This document shows, piece after piece, positions 50,193-59,666 of a stretch of DNA of 64,000 bases (its first letter is position 1; each line of letters begins with the position of its first letter). A program made the translations under genes and the position numbers. This stretch comes from Chitinophaga pinensis (GTDB lineage Bacteria; Bacteroidota; Bacteroidia; 2-12-FULL-35-15). A model generated the notes under the pieces. The model was given only the letters and a program-made list of their open reading frames with translations, ran no database searches and was not told the DNA's origin. The stretch lies in the NCBI GenBank assembly GCA_945885475.1, contig CAMCYR010000003.1, positions 1-64,000 of the forward strand, written 5' to 3'.

Positions 50193-50759
50193 TTAGTTGG
50201 ATGCAGACTTATTATATGCATTAAACAACTCAACAATATTTCCGTATTCGTATTTTTTTTCTTCAAGCGCTTTTACAATCTCTTCATTATCAGACATCGC
50301 TTCCACCACTTGTTTTTGGAATTTACCTGATTTTATCTTCATAAACTCACCCGATTTTTTTTCCATATAATAATCGGATTTTACTTTAATATCATTCATC
50401 TGCAAAACTTCGATCTGTGATTCATACAGATTTACAGATCCTTTCGATAAGCGCTTTACAAACACTTGCTCTCCGTCAACATTGCGGGAAACAAATGTTA
50501 CTCCCTCAACGCAATATTCTTTGATCTTTGTCGGGTTGAATGTTTTGATTTCCCCGCCTTCCTTTTTACGATAAGCGGCTTTGGTGAAACTGTCAAACTC
50601 ACGCTTTGGATTCTTCTTTACTTCACCTTTAAGTGTATCACCATTCAACATGACCACATAACCGGGAAAATATTTCGCTTGGGCAAATGTTTTAACTTTT
50701 AAAGCCGTGAGAATAGCTACCACCACTATAGTCATGGAGAAAATGTTATTTATTTTCAT
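50193..50759 (-). CDS. Hypothetical secreted protein
   Basis: Signal peptide MKINNIFSMTIVVVAILTALKVKTFAQA; GYVVMLNGDTLKGEVKKN pattern seen in Bacteroidota secreted proteins. Confidence 0.75.
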   Translation of the reverse strand: MKINNIFSMTIVVVAILTALKVKTFAQAKYFPGYVVMLNGDTLKGEVKKNPKREFDSFTKAAYRKKEGGEIKTFNPTKIKEYCVEGVTFVSRNVDGEQVFVKRLSKGSVNLYESQIEVLQMNDIKVKSDYYMEKKSGEFMKIKSGKFQKQVVEAMSDNEEIVKALEEKKYEYGNIVELFNAYNKSASN

Positions 50760-50995
50760 AAATTGAATTTCAATAAATTAATATTTTTGTTTTAAAAGTT
50801 TCTACAAATTAAAAAAATAAATGTAGGTATAAAAACAGTACGTTTAAAACTCTCCTCAATTGTTAACAACTTATTAATAGCAAAAACGAGCCGTGGACAA
50901 GCCATTAAGAGCGCAAACAAATTACATCATCAATAAAAGAAGTACTTTCAACGGATGTGAAAGCAATTTTGTAAATTTGAAAAAATATTCAGCCA

Positions 50996-52669
50996 TTGAA
51001 ATCGTATCGTATTCTCTTTTTCCTTTTTGCCTGTACAATCATAACGGCTTGCAATAAATGTTCAGACGAAAAGCCAGAGGAAGTTGTGCTTGTAGAAAAA
51101 CCAGAAATGGTGAACGAAGAAACGACCAAATTAATTCAGGAAAAATTAAGCAAAACAGATACCAGCGATATTCTTTTTGTTGAAAACGATAGCTTATATG
51201 CTACACTATTTATCCTTGATTTTTATCGTCAGAGAAAATATTCAGTCGCTTTTACCGATAAAGGTCTGCTTACAAAAGAAGGAGATACACTTTTAACTGC
51301 CATCAAAAATGCTGAGGAGTATGGCTTGTATCGAGAAGACTACCACTTTCAAAAAATAAAGGATCTGATCAATTCGGCAAAGGATAGTCTTACAAATAAA
51401 GTTGATGTCGTAAAGTTGTTACATGCCGACTTACTTCTTGCTGATGCGTTTTTCACGATGGCTGTTCACATCAATAAAGGTCGCATCAATGCAGACAGCC
51501 TTACTTACGAATGGAAAGGCAATCAACTTGACACCAATATTGTTGAACTATTCAACACCGTTATTTCAAGAAATACAATTCGGATTGCATTTGACTCATT
51601 AGAACCAAAAAACGAATACTACCGAGCACTTAAATCTTCGTTAAAGAATTTAAAGTCCGAATTTAAAGATACAGACTGGGATAGCATCGCAAGCAGAGAA
51701 TCTGATTCCACAACTTTTATGTCAAGAGTTAAAGAGCGCTTGATAAAAAGCCACGATTACTTTGAAGAGTTTACCGGCTCCGATTCTATCAAACTTGTTA
51801 AATCGATCAAGAACTTTCAGTGCAAAAATAATTTAACTGAAGATGGAAAAATCGGAAAGCTCACGTTTAAAGCACTACAACGTACAAAACAGGATTACAT
51901 CGATCAGATAGCTGTGAATATGGAGCGCTGGCGTTGGTCGAAAGAACCAAGCGAAAAACAATACGTTTGGGTCAATATTCCGAAATTTGAAATGCACGTT
52001 GTTGAGGAAGATACCATTGTGATGCGATCACGGGTAATCGTTGGCGCTACGGATCATCAAACTCCATTATTGAAAAGTACCATCCGCTATTTTTTGATCT
52101 ACCCCTATTGGACAGTACCTCTCAGTATTGCAACAAAGGAAATTTTACCGATACTAAAACGGGATACTACTTATTTAAGCAGAAAGAATTTTGAAGTACT
52201 GGATAGGAACAATAAAAAGGTAGATGCATCAAAAATAAATTGGAAGAAATACTCAAAAAATTATTTCCCATGGAAATTAAGACAAGGTATAGGTGAAAAA
52301 AATTCACTCGGGATTTTAAAATTTAATTTCGAAAACAAATATGGTGTTTACATGCACGACACTGACAACCGAAAATTGTTCAACAGAGAAATGCGTGCAA
52401 TGAGTCACGGCTGCTGCCGCTTAGAAAAATTCATGAATTTTGCACAGTTCCTCATCCGCGATGACAGTATAAAATATCCAGTCGATTCATTGATCTCAGA
52501 TATAACGAAGGAAGAACAAAAGTACCTATACATCAAAAAACCTATCGCACTTTACTTTACATATTTCACAACAGAAGTGGATCAATTCGGGGAACTACAC
52601 TATTTTATTGATGTATACCATAGGGATGAAAAAATGCTGAAAGAAATGAGAAGAAAACGAAAATCTTAG
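50996..52669 (+). CDS. L,D-transpeptidase family lipoprotein (YcbB-like), TTG start
   Basis: Lipobox ITACNK; PG-binding segment IKNFQCKNNLTEDGKIGKLTFKAL; YMHDTDNRKLFNREMRAMSHGCCRLE catalytic motif. Confidence 0.93.
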   Translation: MKSYRILFFLFACTIITACNKCSDEKPEEVVLVEKPEMVNEETTKLIQEKLSKTDTSDILFVENDSLYATLFILDFYRQRKYSVAFTDKGLLTKEGDTLLTAIKNAEEYGLYREDYHFQKIKDLINSAKDSLTNKVDVVKLLHADLLLADAFFTMAVHINKGRINADSLTYEWKGNQLDTNIVELFNTVISRNTIRIAFDSLEPKNEYYRALKSSLKNLKSEFKDTDWDSIASRESDSTTFMSRVKERLIKSHDYFEEFTGSDSIKLVKSIKNFQCKNNLTEDGKIGKLTFKALQRTKQDYIDQIAVNMERWRWSKEPSEKQYVWVNIPKFEMHVVEEDTIVMRSRVIVGATDHQTPLLKSTIRYFLIYPYWTVPLSIATKEILPILKRDTTYLSRKNFEVLDRNNKKVDASKINWKKYSKNYFPWKLRQGIGEKNSLGILKFNFENKYGVYMHDTDNRKLFNREMRAMSHGCCRLEKFMNFAQFLIRDDSIKYPVDSLISDITKEEQKYLYIKKPIALYFTYFTTEVDQFGELHYFIDVYHRDEKMLKEMRRKRKS

Positions 52670-53868
52670 TATAAAAAATTGTTGTACGGATACCTTTTTT
52701 GATGCAACGCTTTCACTTTTTCATACAGCACCTTTTTGAATTCATCTAGATTTTTTTTATCAGTTGCTGAAATAAAAATACATTCTGAATTTAATTTATT
52801 CATCCATGTTTTTTTGAGATCATCCAAACTCAAATTCTTTTTTGTACTTGGTGTCAGGTCATCTTCCTCTTTTTCTTCAAAAACAAACGCATCAATCTTA
52901 TTAAACACCAACAATATCGGCTTATCACCGGCACCAATATCTGCCAGTGTCTGATTTACGACATTCAGCTGATCTTCAAAACTGGGATGAGAAATATCTA
53001 CAACATGCACAAGAATATCGGCTTCACGCACTTCATCTAAAGTAGATTTAAATGACTCCACCAACGTAGTTGGCAGTTTACGGATAAAACCAACAGTATC
53101 GGAAAGCAAGAATGGTAAATTTTCGATCACCACTTTCCGCACAGTTGTATCAAGCGTAGCAAACAATTTATTTTCAGCAAACACCTCACTCTTGCTCAAC
53201 ATATTCATGATGGTCGACTTACCGACATTGGTATAACCAACTAAAGCAACGCGGATCATATCCGCTCTGTTTTTACGTTGTGTTTCCATTTGGCGATCGA
53301 TGATCTTCAAGCGTTCTTTTAAAAATGCTATCCGGTCGCGTACAATCCTTCTATCGGTTTCAATCTCGGTTTCACCAGCACCTTTCATGCCGATACCACC
53401 CTTGATACGATCCAAGTGATCCCACATTTTCGTCAGTCGGGGCAAAAGATAAATAGATTGCGCAAGTTCAACTTGCGTTTTCGCATGCGCTGTGCGCGCT
53501 CTAGCAGCAAATATATCAAGAATCAACCGTGTACGGTCAACCACTTTTATTTTAATTTCCTTTTCGGTATTGATTTCTTTTTCAAGATTCCGTTGCTGTG
53601 CGGGAGAAAGTTCATCATCAAAAATAACAATATCGACCTGATGATCTACAACAAAAGTACGGACATCATTTAATTTTCCAGCACCAATAAAGGTTCGGGA
53701 ATCGGGATGTTCCAGGCGTTGCGTATATCGTTTTAAAACTTTCGCACCAGCTGTTTCAGTCAAAAACTCTAATTCATCAAGATATTCTTTAGCAGTATCT
53801 TCATCCTGACTTCTATTTATCAAGCCAATCAAAACGGCTGTTTCTTGCTTCTTTCCGGTATCGTACAT
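52666..53868 (-). CDS. hflX: GTPase HflX
   Basis: VIFDDELSPAQQRNLEKEI; GGIGMKGAGETEIETDRR; VALVGYTNVGKSTIMN; LLSDTVGFIRKLP. Confidence 0.97.
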   Translation of the reverse strand: MYDTGKKQETAVLIGLINRSQDEDTAKEYLDELEFLTETAGAKVLKRYTQRLEHPDSRTFIGAGKLNDVRTFVVDHQVDIVIFDDELSPAQQRNLEKEINTEKEIKIKVVDRTRLILDIFAARARTAHAKTQVELAQSIYLLPRLTKMWDHLDRIKGGIGMKGAGETEIETDRRIVRDRIAFLKERLKIIDRQMETQRKNRADMIRVALVGYTNVGKSTIMNMLSKSEVFAENKLFATLDTTVRKVVIENLPFLLSDTVGFIRKLPTTLVESFKSTLDEVREADILVHVVDISHPSFEDQLNVVNQTLADIGAGDKPILLVFNKIDAFVFEEKEEDDLTPSTKKNLSLDDLKKTWMNKLNSECIFISATDKKNLDEFKKVLYEKVKALHQKRYPYNNFLY

Positions 53869-53900
53869 TCAATATAGCAGTTTGGAACCTTCGAAAAATC

Positions 53901-54515
53901 TTAATTATTTTTTAATGTCTCGGTATATTCAGCAACTGCTTTAATTTGTTCGTCATTCAAAATTCCTCCAAACGGACCCATTGCATTTTTTCCGTTTTTG
54001 ATGATCTCCATTTTCGCATTAAGGTCCATTACAGATTGGCTAAGATCTTTTGCGCCCATTAAGGCTAATTTACCATCAGCACCATGGCAAGAAACGCAGC
54101 TTTTATTATATAATTCGGCACCATTCACAGTACTTTCAGAAATGGTAGACATACTTTTTGATTTTTGTTTTTTACTCATTTCAGCCAAACCATATGCCCC
54201 AACGATCAATAAAAGGGAAGCAACTGCCAAAATTTTATTTTGTTTTTTAAAGCCGATTACTGCTAATGGTATTGAAAGGAAAACAGCAACAATTTTTATG
54301 ATCAGCAATGATTTTATTTCAGGAAGCTGAATAAGCATATAAATTCCGGTTACTAAAAATAAGATGCTGACAATAATTTCAGGAACTTTAACCATTTTGG
54401 AAAATTTCAACAATGCTTCCTGCTTATTCAGCAATAGCAATGTGGTTTTAATGAGATAGATAAGTAAAAATAATACTACTACCAAGAGGTGTGTGTGGCG
54501 AATTCCTGTTTCCAT
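53901..54515 (-). CDS. Membrane protein with C-terminal cytochrome c domain
   Basis: About four N-terminal TMs (SirB-like), then SCVSCHGADGKLALMGAKDLS...MGPFGGILNDEQIKAVAEYTETL. Confidence 0.85.
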   Translation of the reverse strand: METGIRHTHLLVVVLFLLIYLIKTTLLLLNKQEALLKFSKMVKVPEIIVSILFLVTGIYMLIQLPEIKSLLIIKIVAVFLSIPLAVIGFKKQNKILAVASLLLIVGAYGLAEMSKKQKSKSMSTISESTVNGAELYNKSCVSCHGADGKLALMGAKDLSQSVMDLNAKMEIIKNGKNAMGPFGGILNDEQIKAVAEYTETLKNN

Positions 54516-54603
54516 TTTTTTATTTTTTTGTACAGCCAAAAGTACTAAAAATCCTCGAATTTTACCAGTCATACAATTTTAAACAGAAATCCGTTTAAAA
54601 TGG

Positions 54604-54611
54604 TATTTTTG
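54604..54611 (+). promoter_or_regulatory. TATTTTTG -7 box for the amidohydrolase
   Basis: TAnnTTTG ~19 bp upstream of ATG 54630. Confidence 0.5.
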
Positions 54612-54629
54612 TTTAGAACAAATTTAGAT

Positions 54630-57600
54630 ATGAAAAAAATAATTCTATTCCTTCTTGCTATTTCTTATGCCGCTGCAATTGTTGCTCAAGAAACATTTCC
54701 TGTAAACGGAACGTCCAATAAAAATCATGTGATCTATGCCTTCATCAATGCGAAAGTAATTGTTGATGCAGATCAAACCATTGATAACGGAACAATAGTT
54801 ATAAAAGACGGACTCATCTTTTCGGTAGGGACAAAAATTCCTATTCCGCAAGGTTCAGTGATCGTTGACTTGAAGGGCAAAACAATTTACCCCGGGCTAA
54901 TTGATGCATATACTTCTTATGGCATGCAGGAAACAAAACGCTCATCCGGTGGCGGCTACCCGCAGATAGAAAGCAATACAAAAGGAGCTTACGGCTGGAA
55001 TCAGGCGATTAAGGCTGAAAACGATGCAATAAAAAACTTTACTAAAGATACTAAAAGTGCAGAAGAATATCGGAAACTGGGATTCGGAGCAGTACTCACC
55101 TTTCAGAAAGACGGAATTGTGAGAGGTTCAGGAAGTGTGGTTACATTATCGGATAATCGTGAAAACGAGCTGATCCTAAATGAAAAGGCTGCGGCCATGT
55201 ATTCTTTCGACAAAGGCACTTCGGCTCAGGATTATCCTTCTTCATTAATGGGCTCAATAGCTTTATTGCGTCAAACGTATCTGGATGCAAGTTGGTACAA
55301 GTCGGATAAAACAAAAAAAGAATTTAATATTTCGTTGGATGCATTTAATATGCTTCAATCTCTGCCTCAGATATTTGAAAGTAACGACAAATTAAATGCA
55401 TTGCGTGCGGATAAGATCGGTGACGAATTTAAAGTAAAATACATTATCAAGGGAAGCGGCAACGAATACCAACGATTGGAAGACATCAAGTCAACAGGAT
55501 GTAAATTTATTATGCCTGTGAACTTTCCAATCGCCTATGATGTAGAAGATGCTTACGATGCGAATTATGTTTCATTGTCGGAATTAAAACACTGGGAAAT
55601 GGCTCCTGTTAATCTATTTGCAATGGAAAAAAACGGAGTGGTTTTCGCAATTACAGCATCCGACTTGAAAGACAAAAAAGATTTCTGGAAAAATTTACGT
55701 AAAGCCATCTCTTTTGGTTTATCTGAAAAACAAGCACTTCTTTCGCTGACAAGCATTCCGGCAGAAATGTTGAACTTAAGCGACAAGATTGGTAAACTAA
55801 AAGAAGGAATGATCGCTAATTTCATAATCACTTCCGGTAATTTATTTGATGAAAAAACGATCATTTATGAAAACTGGATCCAGGGAAATGCTTATAAAAT
55901 AAATGACTACAACACGATTGACATCAGAGGGAATTACGACTTTTCATTTGGCCCCGAAAGAGTGCTGCACCAGCTGAAAATTGAAGGTGAATTAGATAAA
56001 CTAAAAGCAACCTTACACACTGATACAGCCAAAGCAGCTGTTAACATTACAGTTTCGGGATATTCTGTTTCAATGAGTTTCAATACTATTAATTCAAACG
56101 GCACAATCCGTTTGAGTGGAAACATTTCTTCTGATCCATTAAAAATGAATGGAACTGGGCAGACACCGGATGGATCTTGGATAAATTGGAGTGCAAATTA
56201 TTCGGGGACGGTAATAGCAACGGTAAAAAAAGATTCAATAAAAAAGGATTCATTAAAAAAAGAAGCAATCAAATTCGGGCAAGTGATCTACCCATTTTGT
56301 GCTTACGGAAAGCAGAGTGATGAGCGCGAAGGATTCAGTAAATATGTCAGTGACTTTAAAACACGATACGATGCTGTTTTAATCAAACATGTTACGGTTT
56401 GGACGAATGAGGCAGAAGGAATTTTAAAAAATCAGGATGTATATATTACCGAAGGGCGCATTGTGCGTATCGCTGATGACATTGGAGCACCAAAACTGGC
56501 CTTCGCGAAAGTAATTGATGGAACAGGAAAACATCTTACTGCAGGTATCATTGATGAACATTCACACATCGCCTTAAGCAGCGTTAATGAAGGAACACAA
56601 GCATCTAGTGCAGAAGTGCGCATGGGAGACGTAATCAATTCGGAAGACATTAATATTTACCGTCAACTTTCAGGAGGTGTAACAACATCCCAATTGCTTC
56701 ACGGCTCGGCAAATCCGATTGGTGGCCAATCAGCGATCATCAAATTACGCTGGGGAAAATCTCCTGAAGAAATGAAATTTGAAAGAGCGGATGGCTTCAT
56801 CAAATTTGCTCTGGGGGAAAATGTAAAACAAAGTAACTGGGGAGATGTAAACACCATTCGTTTTCCTCAATCTAGAATGGGAGTTGAACAAGTGTACTAT
56901 GATGCTTTTACACGTGCAAAAGAATACGAAATAAAACAAAAAGCATATGCAGCACTGTCTGAAAAAGCTAAAGCTACTGCTGTACCTTTCAGAAGAGATC
57001 TTGAACTCGAAGCTGTTGCAGAGATCCTGAATAAAAAACGATTTATTACCTGTCACTCATACGTTCAGTCGGAAATAAATATGTTGATGCATGTTGGCGA
57101 TTCAATGGGTTTTAAGGTCAACACCTTTACACATATTTTAGAAGGCTATAAGGTAGCGGATAAAATGAAAGCACATGAGGCGGGTGCCTCAACGTTCAGC
57201 GACTGGTGGGCCTATAAGATGGAAGTAAAAGATGCGATCCCCTATAATGCAGCATTACTTTCAAAAGCAGGAATTGTAACCGCAATCAATTCAGATGATG
57301 CAGAAATGGGACGAAGATTAAATCAGGAAGCTGCAAAAGCTATTAAATATGGCGGATTATCAGAAGAAGAAGCATTAAAATTAGTGACGCTTAATCCTGC
57401 AAAATTGTTGCACATCGACAAAAAAGTTGGTAGTATAAAAGTTGGTAAAGATGCGGATGTAGTGCTTTGGTCAGATAATCCTTTATCGGTTTATGCGAAA
57501 GTTGAAAAGACAATTATTGACGGGCAGATTTATTTTGACGCAGAAGAGGATGTTAAAATGAGAAGCGCAATTCAAAAAGAAAGAGCACGTATCATTCAGA

Positions 57601-57713
57601 AAATGCTGGAAGAGAAAAAAAGCGGAGCGCCAACTCAAAAACCGGTTATGAAAAGAAAACAATTATTTGAGTGTGATACAATGCAGGAAGATTATTTAGA
57701 GATAGCAGAATAG
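54630..57713 (+). CDS. Secreted double-domain amidohydrolase-family protein
   Basis: Signal peptide MKKIILFLLAISYAAAIVAQ; N-terminal degenerate amidohydrolase-like half; C-terminal half GIIDEHSHIALSS...ITCHSYVQSEI...THILEGYKVADKMKAHEAGAS...INSDDAEMGRRLNQEAAKAI. Confidence 0.9.
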   Translation: MKKIILFLLAISYAAAIVAQETFPVNGTSNKNHVIYAFINAKVIVDADQTIDNGTIVIKDGLIFSVGTKIPIPQGSVIVDLKGKTIYPGLIDAYTSYGMQETKRSSGGGYPQIESNTKGAYGWNQAIKAENDAIKNFTKDTKSAEEYRKLGFGAVLTFQKDGIVRGSGSVVTLSDNRENELILNEKAAAMYSFDKGTSAQDYPSSLMGSIALLRQTYLDASWYKSDKTKKEFNISLDAFNMLQSLPQIFESNDKLNALRADKIGDEFKVKYIIKGSGNEYQRLEDIKSTGCKFIMPVNFPIAYDVEDAYDANYVSLSELKHWEMAPVNLFAMEKNGVVFAITASDLKDKKDFWKNLRKAISFGLSEKQALLSLTSIPAEMLNLSDKIGKLKEGMIANFIITSGNLFDEKTIIYENWIQGNAYKINDYNTIDIRGNYDFSFGPERVLHQLKIEGELDKLKATLHTDTAKAAVNITVSGYSVSMSFNTINSNGTIRLSGNISSDPLKMNGTGQTPDGSWINWSANYSGTVIATVKKDSIKKDSLKKEAIKFGQVIYPFCAYGKQSDEREGFSKYVSDFKTRYDAVLIKHVTVWTNEAEGILKNQDVYITEGRIVRIADDIGAPKLAFAKVIDGTGKHLTAGIIDEHSHIALSSVNEGTQASSAEVRMGDVINSEDINIYRQLSGGVTTSQLLHGSANPIGGQSAIIKLRWGKSPEEMKFERADGFIKFALGENVKQSNWGDVNTIRFPQSRMGVEQVYYDAFTRAKEYEIKQKAYAALSEKAKATAVPFRRDLELEAVAEILNKKRFITCHSYVQSEINMLMHVGDSMGFKVNTFTHILEGYKVADKMKAHEAGASTFSDWWAYKMEVKDAIPYNAALLSKAGIVTAINSDDAEMGRRLNQEAAKAIKYGGLSEEEALKLVTLNPAKLLHIDKKVGSIKVGKDADVVLWSDNPLSVYAKVEKTIIDGQIYFDAEEDVKMRSAIQKERARIIQKMLEEKKSGAPTQKPVMKRKQLFECDTMQEDYLEIAE

Positions 57714-57728
57714 TTCCAACTAACGAAG

Positions 57729-58261
57729 AATAGGAACGTAGATTTTTATGATGGTTATTATTTTTTAAGATAAAAAAGTATTTATGATTGGAGATAATTA
57801 TAAGCATTCGGACTTAACTAAGAAAATAATAAAAGCTTATTATAATATTTACAATAATCTAGGGCATGGTTTTTTAGAGAAGGTTTATGAAAAAGCTATG
57901 ATTATTGAGTTGAAGAAACAAGGACTAGAATGTGAAACAGAAAAACCAATTGATGTGTTTTATGATAAAATATGTATTGGAAGTTATTTTGCTGACATCA
58001 TTATAGAAAACAAAGTTATCATTGAGTTAAAAGCATGTGAATATTTAATTGAAAAACACGAAATTCAATTAGTCAATTATTTAAAAGCAACAGAAATAGA
58101 AGTTGGATTGTTATTAAACTTTGGAAAGGAAGTAGAATACAAAAGAAAAGTATTATCTAACGATTTTAAAAGAAACATAACCCTAGAAAATATAAAAATA
58201 TCATAAGACACACAGCTATCTTTTTTATCCTAAAAAATCATAAAAGATCTATGTTCCTATC
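57729..58261 (+). mobile_element. GxxExxY/PDDEXK_3-type gene cassette bounded by imperfect terminal inverted repeats
   Basis: ATAGGAACGTAGAT-TTTTATGAT (57730) vs reverse complement of right end ATAGGAACATAGATCTTTTATGAT (58237-58260); inner arms ATTTTTTA[A/G]GATAAAAAAG (57760-57778, 58220-58238). Confidence 0.6.
57784..58206 (+). CDS. GxxExxY protein (PDDEXK_3 family)
   Basis: NLGHGFLEKVYEKAMIIELKKQGL (GxxExxY) and nuclease-like FADIIIENKVIIELKA (D...ExK). Confidence 0.93.
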   Translation: MIGDNYKHSDLTKKIIKAYYNIYNNLGHGFLEKVYEKAMIIELKKQGLECETEKPIDVFYDKICIGSYFADIIIENKVIIELKACEYLIEKHEIQLVNYLKATEIEVGLLLNFGKEVEYKRKVLSNDFKRNITLENIKIS

Positions 58262-58273
58262 AAACAAAGCACT

Positions 58274-59560
58274 ATGAGAAAATTAATCCTATTAACATTA
58301 CTAGTAACTTCGACTTTCACCTTCGCACAAAAAAGTGTGCTAATCATGAATGGTACAGCACATATCGGGAATGACAGTATCATCCAGAATTCCCTGATAG
58401 GATTGAAAGACGGAAAAATAGTTCTGGTAGCGGATGCTACAACAGCAAAACTCGATAAATCAGCATACGATGAAGTAATAGATGCGGGAGGCAAACATAT
58501 CTACCCGGGATTTATTGCTCCGAATTCAACGCTAGGTCTCACAGAAATTGAATCGGTGAGAGCAACAAACGACTTCAGAGAAACGGGAACAACGTTACCA
58601 AATGTCCGTTCATTGATCGCATATAATACAGATTCAAAAATAATCCCAACCGTTCGGAGCAACGGCGTATTGCTTGCGCAGATAACACCTCGTGGCGGAC
58701 TCGTTTCGGGTACATCGAGTATTGTTACACTCGATGGATGGAACTGGGAAGATGCTGCTTACAAAACGGATGACGGCATTCACATCAATTGGCCAACGAT
58801 ACAAAGTCGGAAGTATTTAGACGAGGACAATATTTATCCGGGGCCCTTTGAAAAAAACAAAGACTATGTCAAACAAACTGATCTATTAAAAAAATTATTT
58901 GCCGACGCAAAAGCATATACTGAAAGTGCGGATAAAGTAGAAGCTAATTTGAGATTTGAAGCAATGAAAGGGATTTTTTCAGGCACTCAAACATTGTTCA
59001 TCCACAGCAATACAGTAAAAGAAATGGTGGAAGCGATTAATTTTGCGAAACAAAACAAAATCTCAAAAGTAGCTATTGTCGGAGGAAAAGAAAGCTGGAT
59101 GATAACAGACCTGTTAAAACAAAATGAAATTGCGGTGATCATTTCCCGTCTGCACGATCTCCCAACCTACCAGGAAGATGATATTGACCTACCCTATAAA
59201 CTTCCCTATTTATTGCAAAAAGGAGGCGTACTTTATTGCTTGAATAACGAAGGAGACATGGAAGCAATGAATACGCGTAATCTTCCATTTTTAGCAGGGA
59301 CAGCCGCAACCTATGGATTAACCAAAGAACAAGCATTGAGATCGATAACACTAAATACGGCAAAGATATTAGGAATTGATAAATCAACAGGAAGTATCGA
59401 ATCGGGGAAAGATGCTACTGTATTTATTTCTACAGGAGATGCCTTGGACATGCGAAGCAACAATGTGGAAAGAGCATTTATAAAAGGAAGAGATATTGAT
59501 CTGAATAACGATCAGAAAGTTTTGTACGAAAAATACAAAACGAAGTATGGGATAAAATAA
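58274..59560 (+). CDS. Secreted amidohydrolase-like protein lacking the canonical HxH
   Basis: Signal peptide MRKLILLTLLVTSTFTFAQ; IDAGGKHIYPGFIAPNSTLGL; C-terminal LGIDKSTGSIESGKDATVFI. Confidence 0.9.
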   Translation: MRKLILLTLLVTSTFTFAQKSVLIMNGTAHIGNDSIIQNSLIGLKDGKIVLVADATTAKLDKSAYDEVIDAGGKHIYPGFIAPNSTLGLTEIESVRATNDFRETGTTLPNVRSLIAYNTDSKIIPTVRSNGVLLAQITPRGGLVSGTSSIVTLDGWNWEDAAYKTDDGIHINWPTIQSRKYLDEDNIYPGPFEKNKDYVKQTDLLKKLFADAKAYTESADKVEANLRFEAMKGIFSGTQTLFIHSNTVKEMVEAINFAKQNKISKVAIVGGKESWMITDLLKQNEIAVIISRLHDLPTYQEDDIDLPYKLPYLLQKGGVLYCLNNEGDMEAMNTRNLPFLAGTAATYGLTKEQALRSITLNTAKILGIDKSTGSIESGKDATVFISTGDALDMRSNNVERAFIKGRDIDLNNDQKVLYEKYKTKYGIK

Positions 59561-59666
59561 AATCGGCCCTTTGCTTTATAAAAATATTTAATGAAGCTGA
59601 TTATCCCTTAAATAGTTTAGAAGAAGAACAAACAGCGTATAAATCAGTATTTTTGATTGCTTAATT

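Noticed and set aside
59570-59666. Short open stretch (NEADYPLNSLEEEQTAYKSVFLIA) after the second amidohydrolase
   Set aside because: No clear start or recognised homologue; may be a gene remnant but unsupported.
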